A program made the translations under genes and the position numbers. Under the pieces are notes generated by a model. The model ran no database searches and was not told the origin of the DNA. It saw only the letters and a program-made list of their open reading frames with translations. From Lunatimonas lonarensis (GTDB lineage: Bacteria; Bacteroidota; Bacteroidia; Cytophagales; Cyclobacteriaceae): 64,000 bases of DNA. Below are positions 43,806-51,813 of the stretch, one piece after another (position 1 is the first letter of the stretch; every line of letters starts with the position of its first letter). The stretch is from positions 1 to 64,000 of the forward strand of contig NZ_AQHR01000015.1 in NCBI RefSeq assembly GCF_000390185.1. Reading direction: 5' to 3'.

Positions 43806-44870
43806 TCAGCCCATCATCGCTCGATCTACCATTTCTTGAATTTGGATTCGATTGTCCCGCAGAGACTGCAAGAGCATCCGTTGGTTTTTCGACCGATGGA
43901 GGTTTTGCTCTTGGTAATTGATATGGTAGTATACATTGCCATTCAAGTAATCCGTCAAAAACCGTAATCCCATAATACAGGTCATCATTTCCCCTCCATA
44001 GGTGAGGGAGGCCAACTCCTCATCAAGCAATAGACCTTTTAACGGTTTAAAAAAACCGTGAATCAACGCCTCATACTTCCTCAAGTCCACGGAAATCGCT
44101 TCCCAGTTTTGCGAGGCTTCGTCTTCCGTACACGCAACCGTACGCACCAAATCGCCAAAATCATAAAAAACGAACCCTCCCATAATTGTATCCAAATCTA
44201 TAAGGGCGTTTACCTTGGACAGATCCTCTTCGTAAATGAGGTTATTGATTTTCGTGTCGTTGTGAGTCACCCGTATGGGCAGGCGATTTTTATATAGGTT
44301 GAATTTTTCCAACAGATCTCGTTGATCCTGATAAAAACGGATCAAGCTTTCTACCTCCCCGCTCATCTCGATTTCTGTGGACCGTATACTGGCATCAAAC
44401 TGCTCAAAACGTAGAGCCAAATCGTGAAAGCTCGGTATAGTTTCCTGCATCTGATTGGCATCTACTGAAAGGAAGGCCGCTACAAAATCTGCAAAAGCCT
44501 GTGCTGCCAAGCCACAGGCCGGAATGTCATCAACCTTGTCTTTGGTAACCCCTGGGATAAAGGGAAACATCCGGAAAAGTCTACCCTGTTCACGTGTGAA
44601 CATCTCGCCACGGTGGTTCAGGAGCGGAAGTGGCAGAGCAAAGCCAAGCATTCCATCTTGCAGATACTCGTACAAGATAGTCAGATTGGCTGCAATTCTA
44701 TCGGGAAATCGAAACACCCCGTCGTTGAACTCCTGAAGGATAAATGCCTCGCTCCCGACTTGGATCTTATAGGTGCTGTGTATATGCCCCGAACCAAAAC
44801 GGGCAAAAGAAACCCTATTGTCAAAATCCGGATAGGCTGATAAAACCTTTTCTACGATTTGTTTGTCCAT
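43806..44870 (-). CDS. Aminoglycoside phosphotransferase-fold kinase, NahK-like
   Basis: A 354-residue kinase-like protein of the APH/choline kinase fold. It shows the catalytic loop THNDTKINNLIY, the DFG-like metal site LIDLDTIMGGFVFYDFGDLV and an N-lobe with FARFGSGHIHSTYKI. Close families include N-acetylhexosamine 1-kinases (NahK) and homoserine kinase-like enzymes, so phosphorylation of a sugar anomeric position is a reasonable guess. ATG at 44870 is preferred to an in-frame TTG at 44876. recG lies 26 bp downstream. A sodium:solute symporter is divergent upstream across 306 bp, perhaps supplying the substrate. Confidence 0.82.
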   Translation of the reverse strand: MDKQIVEKVLSAYPDFDNRVSFARFGSGHIHSTYKIQVGSEAFILQEFNDGVFRFPDRIAANLTILYEYLQDGMLGFALPLPLLNHRGEMFTREQGRLFRMFPFIPGVTKDKVDDIPACGLAAQAFADFVAAFLSVDANQMQETIPSFHDLALRFEQFDASIRSTEIEMSGEVESLIRFYQDQRDLLEKFNLYKNRLPIRVTHNDTKINNLIYEEDLSKVNALIDLDTIMGGFVFYDFGDLVRTVACTEDEASQNWEAISVDLRKYEALIHGFFKPLKGLLLDEELASLTYGGEMMTCIMGLRFLTDYLNGNVYYHINYQEQNLHRSKNQRMLLQSLRDNRIQIQEMVDRAMMG

Positions 44871-45176
44871 TTTCAACTAAAATTCCCGATACAGTCAACT
44901 CGCAACTTGTTACGTTTGCGAAGTTCACCGTCAAATACCAGGTAAAATTACAAGAGTTTTGCTTATTGTTGTTCGAAACCGTTTATATTTACCTTACTGC
45001 TGGATTTTACACAAGAAGTTCCTTCCCCAAAGGAAGCTTCTTTCCAGAAAGCTAAATAAAAATATAAAAGAAGACGGCTTAAATAAATTAAATTTTTGAT
45101 AATTTAGGAGCTGTTTTAAGAGTACTAATAAAAAAATTGCATCACCTGGCACACATTAACCTTTTATAATCGAAAC
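44871..45176. other. 306-bp divergent region between the kinase and symporter genes
   Basis: AT-rich with no gene. It contains an imperfect hairpin (45015-45040; GAAGTTCCTT and AAGGAAGCTTC, one bulge) on the symporter side that could be a 5'-leader structure, and TATAAT at 45165-45170 too near the ATG to be a clear promoter. Confidence 0.45.
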
Positions 45177-46952
45177 ATGAACATCTCGGTAATTGACTGG
45201 GCAATCATCATCGCCTTTTTTGTAATATCCATGCTCATTGGTATCCTGACCTCAAAAACTGCGGGGAAGAGTGCCAAGGAATTTTTTCTTTCCGGAAGGA
45301 ATATGCCCTGGTGGTTGCTTGGGGTATCGATGGTGGCGACAACCTTTTCTGCAGATACCCCCAACTTGGTCACGGACATCGTTCGGAAAGACGGTGTATC
45401 TGGAAACTGGGTTTGGTGGGCCTTCCTGCTTACAGGCATGTTGACGGTATTTGTGTATGCCAAGCTTTGGAGAAGATCAGAAGTTACTACCGACCTGGAA
45501 TTTTACGAAATTCGCTATGGTGGTAAACCCGCTGCCTTCCTGAGGGCATTTAGAGCACTATACCTGGGCGTTTTTTTCAACGTGGTCATCATGGCAACTG
45601 TACTGCTTGCAGCTATAAAGATATTTGGCACCATGATGGGACTTTCTCCTTTTACCACTTTATTGTTGGTTTCCGTCGTCACGGTTATCTACAGTTCATT
45701 GGGAGGACTACGAGGTGTTTTGCTGACGGATTTCTTTCAGTTTTTTATTGCCATTGTAGGTTCATTTGGGGCTGCCATCTATATAGTGGGCCTACCAGAG
45801 ATTGGAACACTTGATAATCTGTTGGCCCATCCAAATGTGTCGGATAAACTAAATCTAATTCCGGATTTCAGCGATTGGAATCTGCTTATACCTTTGTTCA
45901 TTATGCCCATTGCCATTCAGTGGTGGGCAACTTGGTATCCCGGCGCGGAGCCCGGTGGTGGCGGGTACATCGCGCAGCGTATGCTTTCGGCCAAAGATGA
46001 AAAGAATGCCATCGGGGCAACCCTCCTTTTTAACGTGGCCCATTATGCATTAAGACCGTGGCCTTGGATTATCATCGCACTTGCCTCGCTTATTGTGTTT
46101 CCACAGGTTAGCGACTTACAGGCGGCCTTTCCCCACATACCTACCGATAAGCTGGGAAATGATCTAGCCTACTCCGCCATGCTTACTTATTTGCCAACCG
46201 GCCTGATCGGCATCGTAATGGCCTCGCTTATTGCAGCGGTAATGTCTACTATCTCCACGCACTTAAACTGGGGCTCTTCCTATGTGGTGAATGACTTCTA
46301 TATGCGTTTTATCAAAAAAGATGCGAGCGACAAGGAACTGGTTATGATAGGGCGGGTTTCTACGGTAGGTTTGATGGTACTTGCCGCATTTTTGGCGCTT
46401 GCATTGTCCAACGCATTGGAGGCATTCAATATTTTGCTTCAAATTGGAGCCGGCACTGGATTGATATTCATTCTAAGGTGGTTTTGGTGGAGAATCAATT
46501 CATACACCGAAATATCGGCGATGGTTATTTCCTTTGTCGTAGCAGTGTATTTCGAGTCTATTCACGATAAGCTTGGGTTTTTGCCAATACCCGCAGAAAT
46601 GGGTTATCTAAAGCTACTCCTTGGCGTCACCATTACCACAATCACTTGGATTTTTGTAACTTTGTTTACTAAGCCAGAAAAAGACGAGGTATTGTTGGCG
46701 TTTTATAGAAAAGTAAAACCAGCTTCCTTTGGCTGGCAGAAGCTACTAGACCGATATCCGGAGGAGCAACGTGAAGTCGGACAGCTTCCAATGGAGATTG
46801 GATTGATGTTGATAGGTTCATTCATGGTATATGCCGCGCTTTTTGCAGCTGGTTTTTGGATCTACGGTAATATTCTTGCCGGAACAATCGCGTCAATCAT
46901 CGCAGCGACTGGCGCGGTGCTCGTATTTAGAGGTTGGAAAAAAATGAAATAA
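45177..46952 (+). CDS. Sodium:solute symporter (SSS family)
   Basis: A 591-residue membrane transporter of the sodium/solute symporter family with about 13-14 helices. The N-terminal membrane segment and the early motif KTAGKSAKEFFLSGRNMPWW, followed by FSADTPNLVTDIV, match SSS family helices 1-2; GAEPGGGGYIAQRMLSAKD is the mid-protein loop. It imports an organic solute (sugar, amino acid or similar) with sodium. ATG at 45177. The Fur-like gene starts 7 bp downstream of its stop, so the two may share a transcript. Confidence 0.92.
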   Translation: MNISVIDWAIIIAFFVISMLIGILTSKTAGKSAKEFFLSGRNMPWWLLGVSMVATTFSADTPNLVTDIVRKDGVSGNWVWWAFLLTGMLTVFVYAKLWRRSEVTTDLEFYEIRYGGKPAAFLRAFRALYLGVFFNVVIMATVLLAAIKIFGTMMGLSPFTTLLLVSVVTVIYSSLGGLRGVLLTDFFQFFIAIVGSFGAAIYIVGLPEIGTLDNLLAHPNVSDKLNLIPDFSDWNLLIPLFIMPIAIQWWATWYPGAEPGGGGYIAQRMLSAKDEKNAIGATLLFNVAHYALRPWPWIIIALASLIVFPQVSDLQAAFPHIPTDKLGNDLAYSAMLTYLPTGLIGIVMASLIAAVMSTISTHLNWGSSYVVNDFYMRFIKKDASDKELVMIGRVSTVGLMVLAAFLALALSNALEAFNILLQIGAGTGLIFILRWFWWRINSYTEISAMVISFVVAVYFESIHDKLGFLPIPAEMGYLKLLLGVTITTITWIFVTLFTKPEKDEVLLAFYRKVKPASFGWQKLLDRYPEEQREVGQLPMEIGLMLIGSFMVYAALFAAGFWIYGNILAGTIASIIAATGAVLVFRGWKKMK

Positions 46953-46959
46953 GTAGCCC

Positions 46960-47376
46960 ATGACAGAAACTACGGTGGACATTTTAAGAGATGCCAACCT
47001 CCGGATCACAAGTTGCAGAAGGGATGTGCTGGCAACCTTTATAGGGAAAAGGGTCGCCCTATCGCATGCAGACCTAGAGGAAGCGTTGAAAGAAAATTTC
47101 GACCGGGTAACCATCTACAGGACGCTTAAGACCTTCCTGGAAAATGATCTCATACACAAGGTGCTAGACGATAGCGGTACCACCAAGTACGCACTTTGTG
47201 CCCATGACCCGACACAGCATCACCACAATCACGAGCACGTTCATTTCAAATGCGAAGTATGTGGAAATACCAGTTGTATACAGGAAATAACGTTGCCAAA
47301 AATATCCCTACCCAGTGGATACATCAGTAAGGAAAAGAGCCTTTTGGTGCAGGGTATCTGCAAAAACTGTAGCTAG
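46960..47376 (+). CDS. Fur-family metal-dependent transcriptional regulator
   Basis: A 138-residue Fur/Zur/Mur-type repressor. The winged-helix domain (about 10-80; VALSHADLEEALKENFDRVT, IYRTLKTFLENDLI) is followed by the metal-binding HHHNHEHVHF segment and two CxxC sites (CEVCG and CKNC). Two structural zinc-binding cysteine pairs are kept. The metal that it senses cannot be decided from sequence; zinc or iron are both possible. It starts 7 bp after the symporter gene. Its stop shares the four bases CTAG with the stop of the convergent small gene. Confidence 0.92.
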   Translation: MTETTVDILRDANLRITSCRRDVLATFIGKRVALSHADLEEALKENFDRVTIYRTLKTFLENDLIHKVLDDSGTTKYALCAHDPTQHHHNHEHVHFKCEVCGNTSCIQEITLPKISLPSGYISKEKSLLVQGICKNCS

Positions 47377-47603
47377 TATTCAACTACCTGTGGTTTAGTC
47401 GGCTTAGGAGCATCGTCTGTAGGCCATACAATACCCGGAGGGAGGTCGATTTTCGGAGGCGTCAGATCTTCCACCCCTCCGTCTCCATCGTCGTCATTGT
47501 TGCGGTTTTTATTTATTCGTGTCTTGGTCATCGTAGCCACGAAGTAAATCAACACCACGTAGGCTACTCCACAAAGGAAAAGGTCTATCACTAAGCTACT
47601 CAT
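47373..47603 (-). CDS. Small acidic single-pass membrane protein
   Basis: A 76-residue protein with one N-terminal membrane helix (about 2-24; VIDLFLCGVAYVVLIYFV), a basic stop-transfer stretch (KTRINKNRN), an Asp-rich segment (NNDDDGDGGVEDL) and a proline-rich tail (TPPKIDLPPGIVWP). I recognise no family. The start is ATG at 47601-47603; an in-frame TTG lies two codons upstream. It ends in a CTAG shared with the Fur-like gene, each gene using it for its stop. It may be a real short gene, as the predicted topology is coherent, but no homologue is known to me. Confidence 0.55.
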   Translation of the reverse strand: MSSLVIDLFLCGVAYVVLIYFVATMTKTRINKNRNNDDDGDGGVEDLTPPKIDLPPGIVWPTDDAPKPTKPQVVEY

Positions 47604-47777
47604 ATACAAGCTCTTTAGCGCTTTAAATTACATCATTAAATCCAATAAGTCAATATTTAAAACCAAGTACTTTTCGCAGTGTTCTAAAAAAACATAAAAT
47701 ATCAAGGGCTACTACCTCGTCCGCTTGCGATAACGCCTGTATCGTCGGATATTTGCGGACTGAAAATTTTAACGCAG

Positions 47778-48260
47778 ATGATCGTAAAAACTAAAAAATA
47801 CCAACTCCCAAACGGAACCTACATAAAACTCGGCCTGCTGAACATTCTGAAAGAGCAATGGTGGGTCGTATTAATAGCCATCCTTATTGGCTGTGGTTAT
47901 TTCTGGATCGCCTCTTGGTGGTGGATCAGCATGGCAATATTGGCCTATGTTCTCTATTGGCTTTTTTGGGTGATTCAGTTTGCCGGAGTGACCCAGCTTG
48001 AACAAAACAAGGTGATGTTTGAAAAGATGGCCTACGAAATTGATAGCAGGCAGATCCTAATGAAGCTGAACGCAAGGCAGGGAATGCCGATCAAATGGGA
48101 GATGATAAAAAAGGTAGAACTACGAAAAGATGCATTTGTCTTTACCATGTCCAAGGCCCAGTTCATCTATCTTCCCTTCAAGATCTTTAATTCTGAAAAC
48201 GATGTGAAATTCATCGAGACCATTCTGAAACGAAAGGGGTATAGCTTAAAAAAAGGTTGA
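47778..48260 (+). CDS. YcxB-like membrane protein
   Basis: A 160-residue protein with two hydrophobic helices (about 28-75; WWVVLIAILIGCGYFWIASW) and a C-terminal YcxB-like domain (about 90-150; MPIKWEMIKKVELRKDAFVF, FIYLPFKIF). Members of this group are small membrane proteins of unknown function. The ATG is at 47778. The stop codon lies inside a strong bidirectional hairpin shared with the convergent TIM-barrel gene. Confidence 0.72.
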   Translation: MIVKTKKYQLPNGTYIKLGLLNILKEQWWVVLIAILIGCGYFWIASWWWISMAILAYVLYWLFWVIQFAGVTQLEQNKVMFEKMAYEIDSRQILMKLNARQGMPIKWEMIKKVELRKDAFVFTMSKAQFIYLPFKIFNSENDVKFIETILKRKGYSLKKG

Positions 48261-48284
48261 AACCAGCTGGTTTCAACCTTTTTT
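48249..48284. terminator. Bidirectional rho-independent terminator
   Basis: A perfect palindromic stem of 12 bp per arm (GGTTGAAACCAG and CTGGTTTCAACC) flanked by A and T runs of six bases on either side. It can terminate both the YcxB-like gene and the convergent SUMF1-Gfo-TIM operon. The YcxB-like stop codon falls within the first arm. Confidence 0.9.
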
Positions 48285-48321
48285 CTATTCAGTCAATCCA
48301 ATTTGAGACAAAAGCGGTCTA

Positions 48322-49242
48322 TCATAAGAAGCTATCTGCCTTTCTATAGGCCGCTATCAAGGCTGACTCTCCGTCTTTTCCCGGGTGGGCGTTACCATGC
48401 TCCATACCCATTATACCGCGGTATCCTTTTTCGTGAATGTGCTTAAACACATTCAAATAGTTAATCTCTCCGGTACCGGGTTCTTTTCTTCCAGGATTGT
48501 CACCGATCTGTATGTAGGCTATCTCATCCCAACAATGATTCATCATGGTGATCAAGTGGCCCTCATTTTTCTGCATGTGGTAGACATCATACAATATCTT
48601 GCAGGCAGGACTGTTGACTGCCCTGCAAATCATGTAGGTCTGCGCCGAGGTTCGAAGAAAGAGATTGGGGGTGTCGCTCAGAGGTTCCAATACCATCACC
48701 AGCCCGTGTGGTTCCAATATCTCCGCGCCCAATCTGAGCGTATCGATTACATTCGCTGTTTGAATATCAATCGGTAAGCGCCTATCGAAATCTCCGGGAA
48801 CCACCGTGATCCATTTGGCGTTCACCCGCTTAGCCACTTCCACCGCTCTCCGGCAGCCGTTAAGAAAGATATCTGTATGCTCCTTAAGGCCGGAAGCAAA
48901 GGTGTTCGCTCCGTTGCCTCCTTTGTCAAGGACAAACACGCCCATATCCATGCCCAGCTTGGCCAGATGGTTGCCAATTTTCTCCTGAACATCAACCGGT
49001 CGGCCCATCATGCCGTTATCCTCCAAACTCCTAAACCCACGTTCGTACATGAAATCGAGCTGGGCAATCAAGTCTTCGCCGGCATGGTTTCGAAACATGC
49101 CAAAATGGGGTGCATAGTTCAAATTGAATGTGCTTTCGGCTGTTGGGTTGCTGTCCAGTACACCCGCCTGCAGCCCGCTAGCTCCTGCAAATCCCGCGGC
49201 GGTACCGAGAGAAACGTTCTTTATGAAATTTCTTCTTTTCAT
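48322..49242 (-). CDS. Tat-exported TIM-barrel isomerase, hydroxypyruvate isomerase-like
   Basis: A 306-residue AP-endonuclease-2-type TIM barrel with a twin-arginine signal (MKRRNFIKNVSLGTAAGF). The barrel (about 45-300) has the metal/substrate residues of the hydroxypyruvate isomerase-like group: MVLEPLSDTPN, ILYDVYHMQ, YIQIGDNPGRKEPGTGE and GMEHGNAHPGKDG. Such enzymes isomerise or epimerise sugars and sugar acids. It is the last gene of a three-gene run after the Gfo/Idh/MocA oxidoreductase and the SUMF1-fold gene, and ends near a strong terminator. Confidence 0.88.
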   Translation of the reverse strand: MKRRNFIKNVSLGTAAGFAGASGLQAGVLDSNPTAESTFNLNYAPHFGMFRNHAGEDLIAQLDFMYERGFRSLEDNGMMGRPVDVQEKIGNHLAKLGMDMGVFVLDKGGNGANTFASGLKEHTDIFLNGCRRAVEVAKRVNAKWITVVPGDFDRRLPIDIQTANVIDTLRLGAEILEPHGLVMVLEPLSDTPNLFLRTSAQTYMICRAVNSPACKILYDVYHMQKNEGHLITMMNHCWDEIAYIQIGDNPGRKEPGTGEINYLNVFKHIHEKGYRGIMGMEHGNAHPGKDGESALIAAYRKADSFL

Positions 49243-49260
49243 TCGATAATCAGGTCGTAA

Positions 49261-50580
49261 TTAGACTACTTTACTTTGTCCCGGAACGGCATAGGCATAG
49301 AAGCCTTCGTTATTTGGGGTATTTTTCGGAATAGCATCCCATGCCAATACATCTGGCATCAGGTTAATCTCCGAGTTGATCGCTTCATCCCAGGATACTA
49401 CTTTGCCAGAATAGGTAGCAAAACGTCCAAGAATTGATGTCATCGTACTCTTTGCCGCATTTTCTGCATCTGCAAACTTATACTCACCCTTCACCACCGC
49501 TGCGAACAGTTCGTTATGTTCCTTTTGGTAAGGATTGATGTTATTCTCACCGTTGTGCTCGTATAGGCTGTTGCCTTTGTAATCCGAAATCCTACCTACG
49601 TGACCTGCGTTCATGTAGGTTCGGCCTTTGGTGCCTTGGAAGGATTCGTCTACCCGGTTGGCCGCACCTGGAAAATGCCGACATTCACTGTGAATCACCG
49701 TACCGTCCTCGTAGGTAAAAAGAACAACGTGATGATCAAAAATCTCTCCATGATCCTTGCCCCGGCGTACTGTCCGTCCACCCGTTCCTTCGGCTTTCAC
49801 CGGATACCCTTTTTTCACCCAGTTTGCCACATCCAGGTTGTGTACGTGTTGCTCTACTATGTGATCGCCGCAAAGCCAATTGAAGTAGTACCAGTTTCTC
49901 ATTTGGTACTCCATTTCAGTCTGGCCGGGCTGTCTTTCTCTCACCCAAACACCTCCGTCGTTCCAGAAAACCTGGCCTCCCACGATATCACCGATCTGAC
50001 CATCATGGATTCGCTTGATGGTCTCCACGTAGCTATCCTGATAGTGACGCTGCAATCCAACGACCACATTCAGCTTATTCTTCTTGGCTTCTTCAGCGGC
50101 GGCAAGCACCCTGCGTATACCGACTGCATCGGTAGCCACTGGCTTTTCCATAAAAATCTGCTTTTTCAAGCGAACCGCTTCCTCGAAATGGTCTGGACGA
50201 AAACCCGGAGGTGCTGCCAGTATGACGACATCCGCATCCTTCATCACTTCCTTGTACCCATCAAATCCGGCGATGCGCTTTTCTTTAGGAACTACCACCT
50301 TATCTTCGCCAAAGCGCTTTAGGATACGGTCATAGGATTGTTCCAGCCTATCCTCAAAAGCGTCGGCCATGCCTACCAATTTAATGTTATGTCCTGTTTC
50401 AAACGCTTGGAATACCGCACCTGTTCCACGGCCTCCACAGCCTACTACCGCAATTTTGATTTCATCAGATCCGGCTGCATACGCTCCCGGTAGAGAGAAG
50501 GGGTTCAGCAGCGCTCCGCCTGTGATTAGAGCGGAGGTCTTTAGAAAGTCCCTCCTTTGGTTATTTTTGATTGGTTCCAT
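49261..50580 (-). CDS. Tat-exported Gfo/Idh/MocA-family oxidoreductase
   Basis: A 439-residue NAD(P)-dependent oxidoreductase with an N-terminal Tat signal (RRDFLKTSALITGGALL). The Rossmann motif is KIAVVGCGGRGTGAVFQ, and the family catalytic lysine is in FMEKPVATDAVG. The C-terminal alpha/beta domain (about 175-400) holds NWLCGDHIVEQHVHNLDVANW, a conserved His-rich region. Relatives oxidise or epimerise sugars, inositol or glycosides. It sits between the SUMF1-fold gene (16-bp gap) and the TIM-barrel gene (18-bp gap), and the two Tat enzymes probably work on one periplasmic carbohydrate. Confidence 0.92.
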   Translation of the reverse strand: MEPIKNNQRRDFLKTSALITGGALLNPFSLPGAYAAGSDEIKIAVVGCGGRGTGAVFQAFETGHNIKLVGMADAFEDRLEQSYDRILKRFGEDKVVVPKEKRIAGFDGYKEVMKDADVVILAAPPGFRPDHFEEAVRLKKQIFMEKPVATDAVGIRRVLAAAEEAKKNKLNVVVGLQRHYQDSYVETIKRIHDGQIGDIVGGQVFWNDGGVWVRERQPGQTEMEYQMRNWYYFNWLCGDHIVEQHVHNLDVANWVKKGYPVKAEGTGGRTVRRGKDHGEIFDHHVVLFTYEDGTVIHSECRHFPGAANRVDESFQGTKGRTYMNAGHVGRISDYKGNSLYEHNGENNINPYQKEHNELFAAVVKGEYKFADAENAAKSTMTSILGRFATYSGKVVSWDEAINSEINLMPDVLAWDAIPKNTPNNEGFYAYAVPGQSKVV

Positions 50581-50596
50581 AGTTATGAATGTTTAA

Positions 50597-51577
50597 TTAA
50601 TAGTCTTCTTGCGGAAGGGTACCAAAATAGGCCTCGATTTCTTCCAGAGTAGGGGGATTGAGCGGCCTTACCACACGCATTCCTACAAAAGGTGCCTCGG
50701 GAAACCACCACTGACTCTTGGGAATCTGAGGGTCTATTCGCTTCCATTGAGCTGTACTTGCTACCCGATGGGAAGAGCGCAGATCCACAGCTGTGCTCTT
50801 ATAGCTGCCCCCTCTAAGGACCTTTGGATATAGCTCCTCGTCCAATAGGATTGGATTGCTTACTTTCGTACCGGAGCGTTTTTCGTACAACGCTGGATCG
50901 TAATGGTCAATGGTCCACTCATTTACGTTCCCATAAATATCGTAAAGCCCCCACGGATTAGGTAATTTTTTCCCAATTTCCTGTGTCGCGTCTCCTGCAT
51001 TTTCTGCATACCATGCGTACTTACCCAGCTCCGATGGGTCATCCCCAAAGAAATAGGCAGTGCTGGTACCGGCCCTGCTGGCATATTCCCACTCTGCTTC
51101 AGTGGGTAACCGATAAAAAATCCCTGTTTTAAGATATAGCCACCTACAAAATTGAACCGCTCCGTACTGGGTCATTCCAATGGCTGGCTTATTATTCTTG
51201 CCCATGCCAAACGTCATATCCAAATAAGGTATGGAGGGGCGGGTAAGGCCGTCAACCTCTGTAGTCAGGGGCTGATCGCTGATAGAGGCTTCAAAATTCT
51301 TATCTAAGAACATCTCATACAAATCCCAGGTAACTTCGTGGGTACCCATCCAAAACGGATCCACATGCACTTCATGGATCGGTGCTTCATCTGGCTTACC
51401 TGTCTCGCTGCCCATTTTGAATGATCCACCGGGAATCGGCACCATGCCAAAGCTCAGGGATGTATTGGGAATTGACTGATCATAGGCTTTAAAATCATTT
51501 GCCCACTTTGGTAGCATTATCCAAGCGGATAAAAAAACGAGCACCGCGAGTGCTGCTGTTATGCGAAATTTATGCAT
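50597..51577 (-). CDS. SUMF1-fold (formylglycine-generating-enzyme-like) protein without catalytic cysteines
   Basis: A 326-residue protein with an N-terminal membrane or signal segment (about 8-25) and one SUMF1/DUF323 domain (about 45-310): MVPIPGGSFKMGSETGKPDE, HEVTWDLYEMF, RLPTEAEWEYASRAG, NVNEWTIDHYD and RGGSYKSTAVDLRSSHRVA. The pair of cysteines that formylglycine-generating enzymes need near the last motif is absent; only serines and threonines are found there. It is therefore probably a binding or structural relative, as in GldJ/GldK or EgtB-like families, rather than a sulfatase activator. It leads the Gfo/TIM operon. Confidence 0.85.
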   Translation of the reverse strand: MHKFRITAALAVLVFLSAWIMLPKWANDFKAYDQSIPNTSLSFGMVPIPGGSFKMGSETGKPDEAPIHEVHVDPFWMGTHEVTWDLYEMFLDKNFEASISDQPLTTEVDGLTRPSIPYLDMTFGMGKNNKPAIGMTQYGAVQFCRWLYLKTGIFYRLPTEAEWEYASRAGTSTAYFFGDDPSELGKYAWYAENAGDATQEIGKKLPNPWGLYDIYGNVNEWTIDHYDPALYEKRSGTKVSNPILLDEELYPKVLRGGSYKSTAVDLRSSHRVASTAQWKRIDPQIPKSQWWFPEAPFVGMRVVRPLNPPTLEEIEAYFGTLPQEDY

Positions 51578-51813
51578 AATTGGGTTTGAAATTATCGGAA
51601 ATCCCTCACGAAGAACAAACGATTTCTAAGATTGGATTTAACCGGACGACTAATTTAACTTTATTTTCGAACAATTAAAAGAACCCTTCTCATCAAGATG
51701 GGAAACAAAAGTAAAAAAAACGAATTCTTTCCTATCTAGCTTATCCTTTTATTTAAGTGGTAATCCGTTCGTGTTTCAAAGCAGGATCTAGCGGATAACG
51801 AAACTGCAAAAAA

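Noticed and set aside
49600-50322. Plus-strand open frame of 240 codons
   Set aside because: Antisense to the well-supported Gfo/Idh/MocA gene, with no domain signature.
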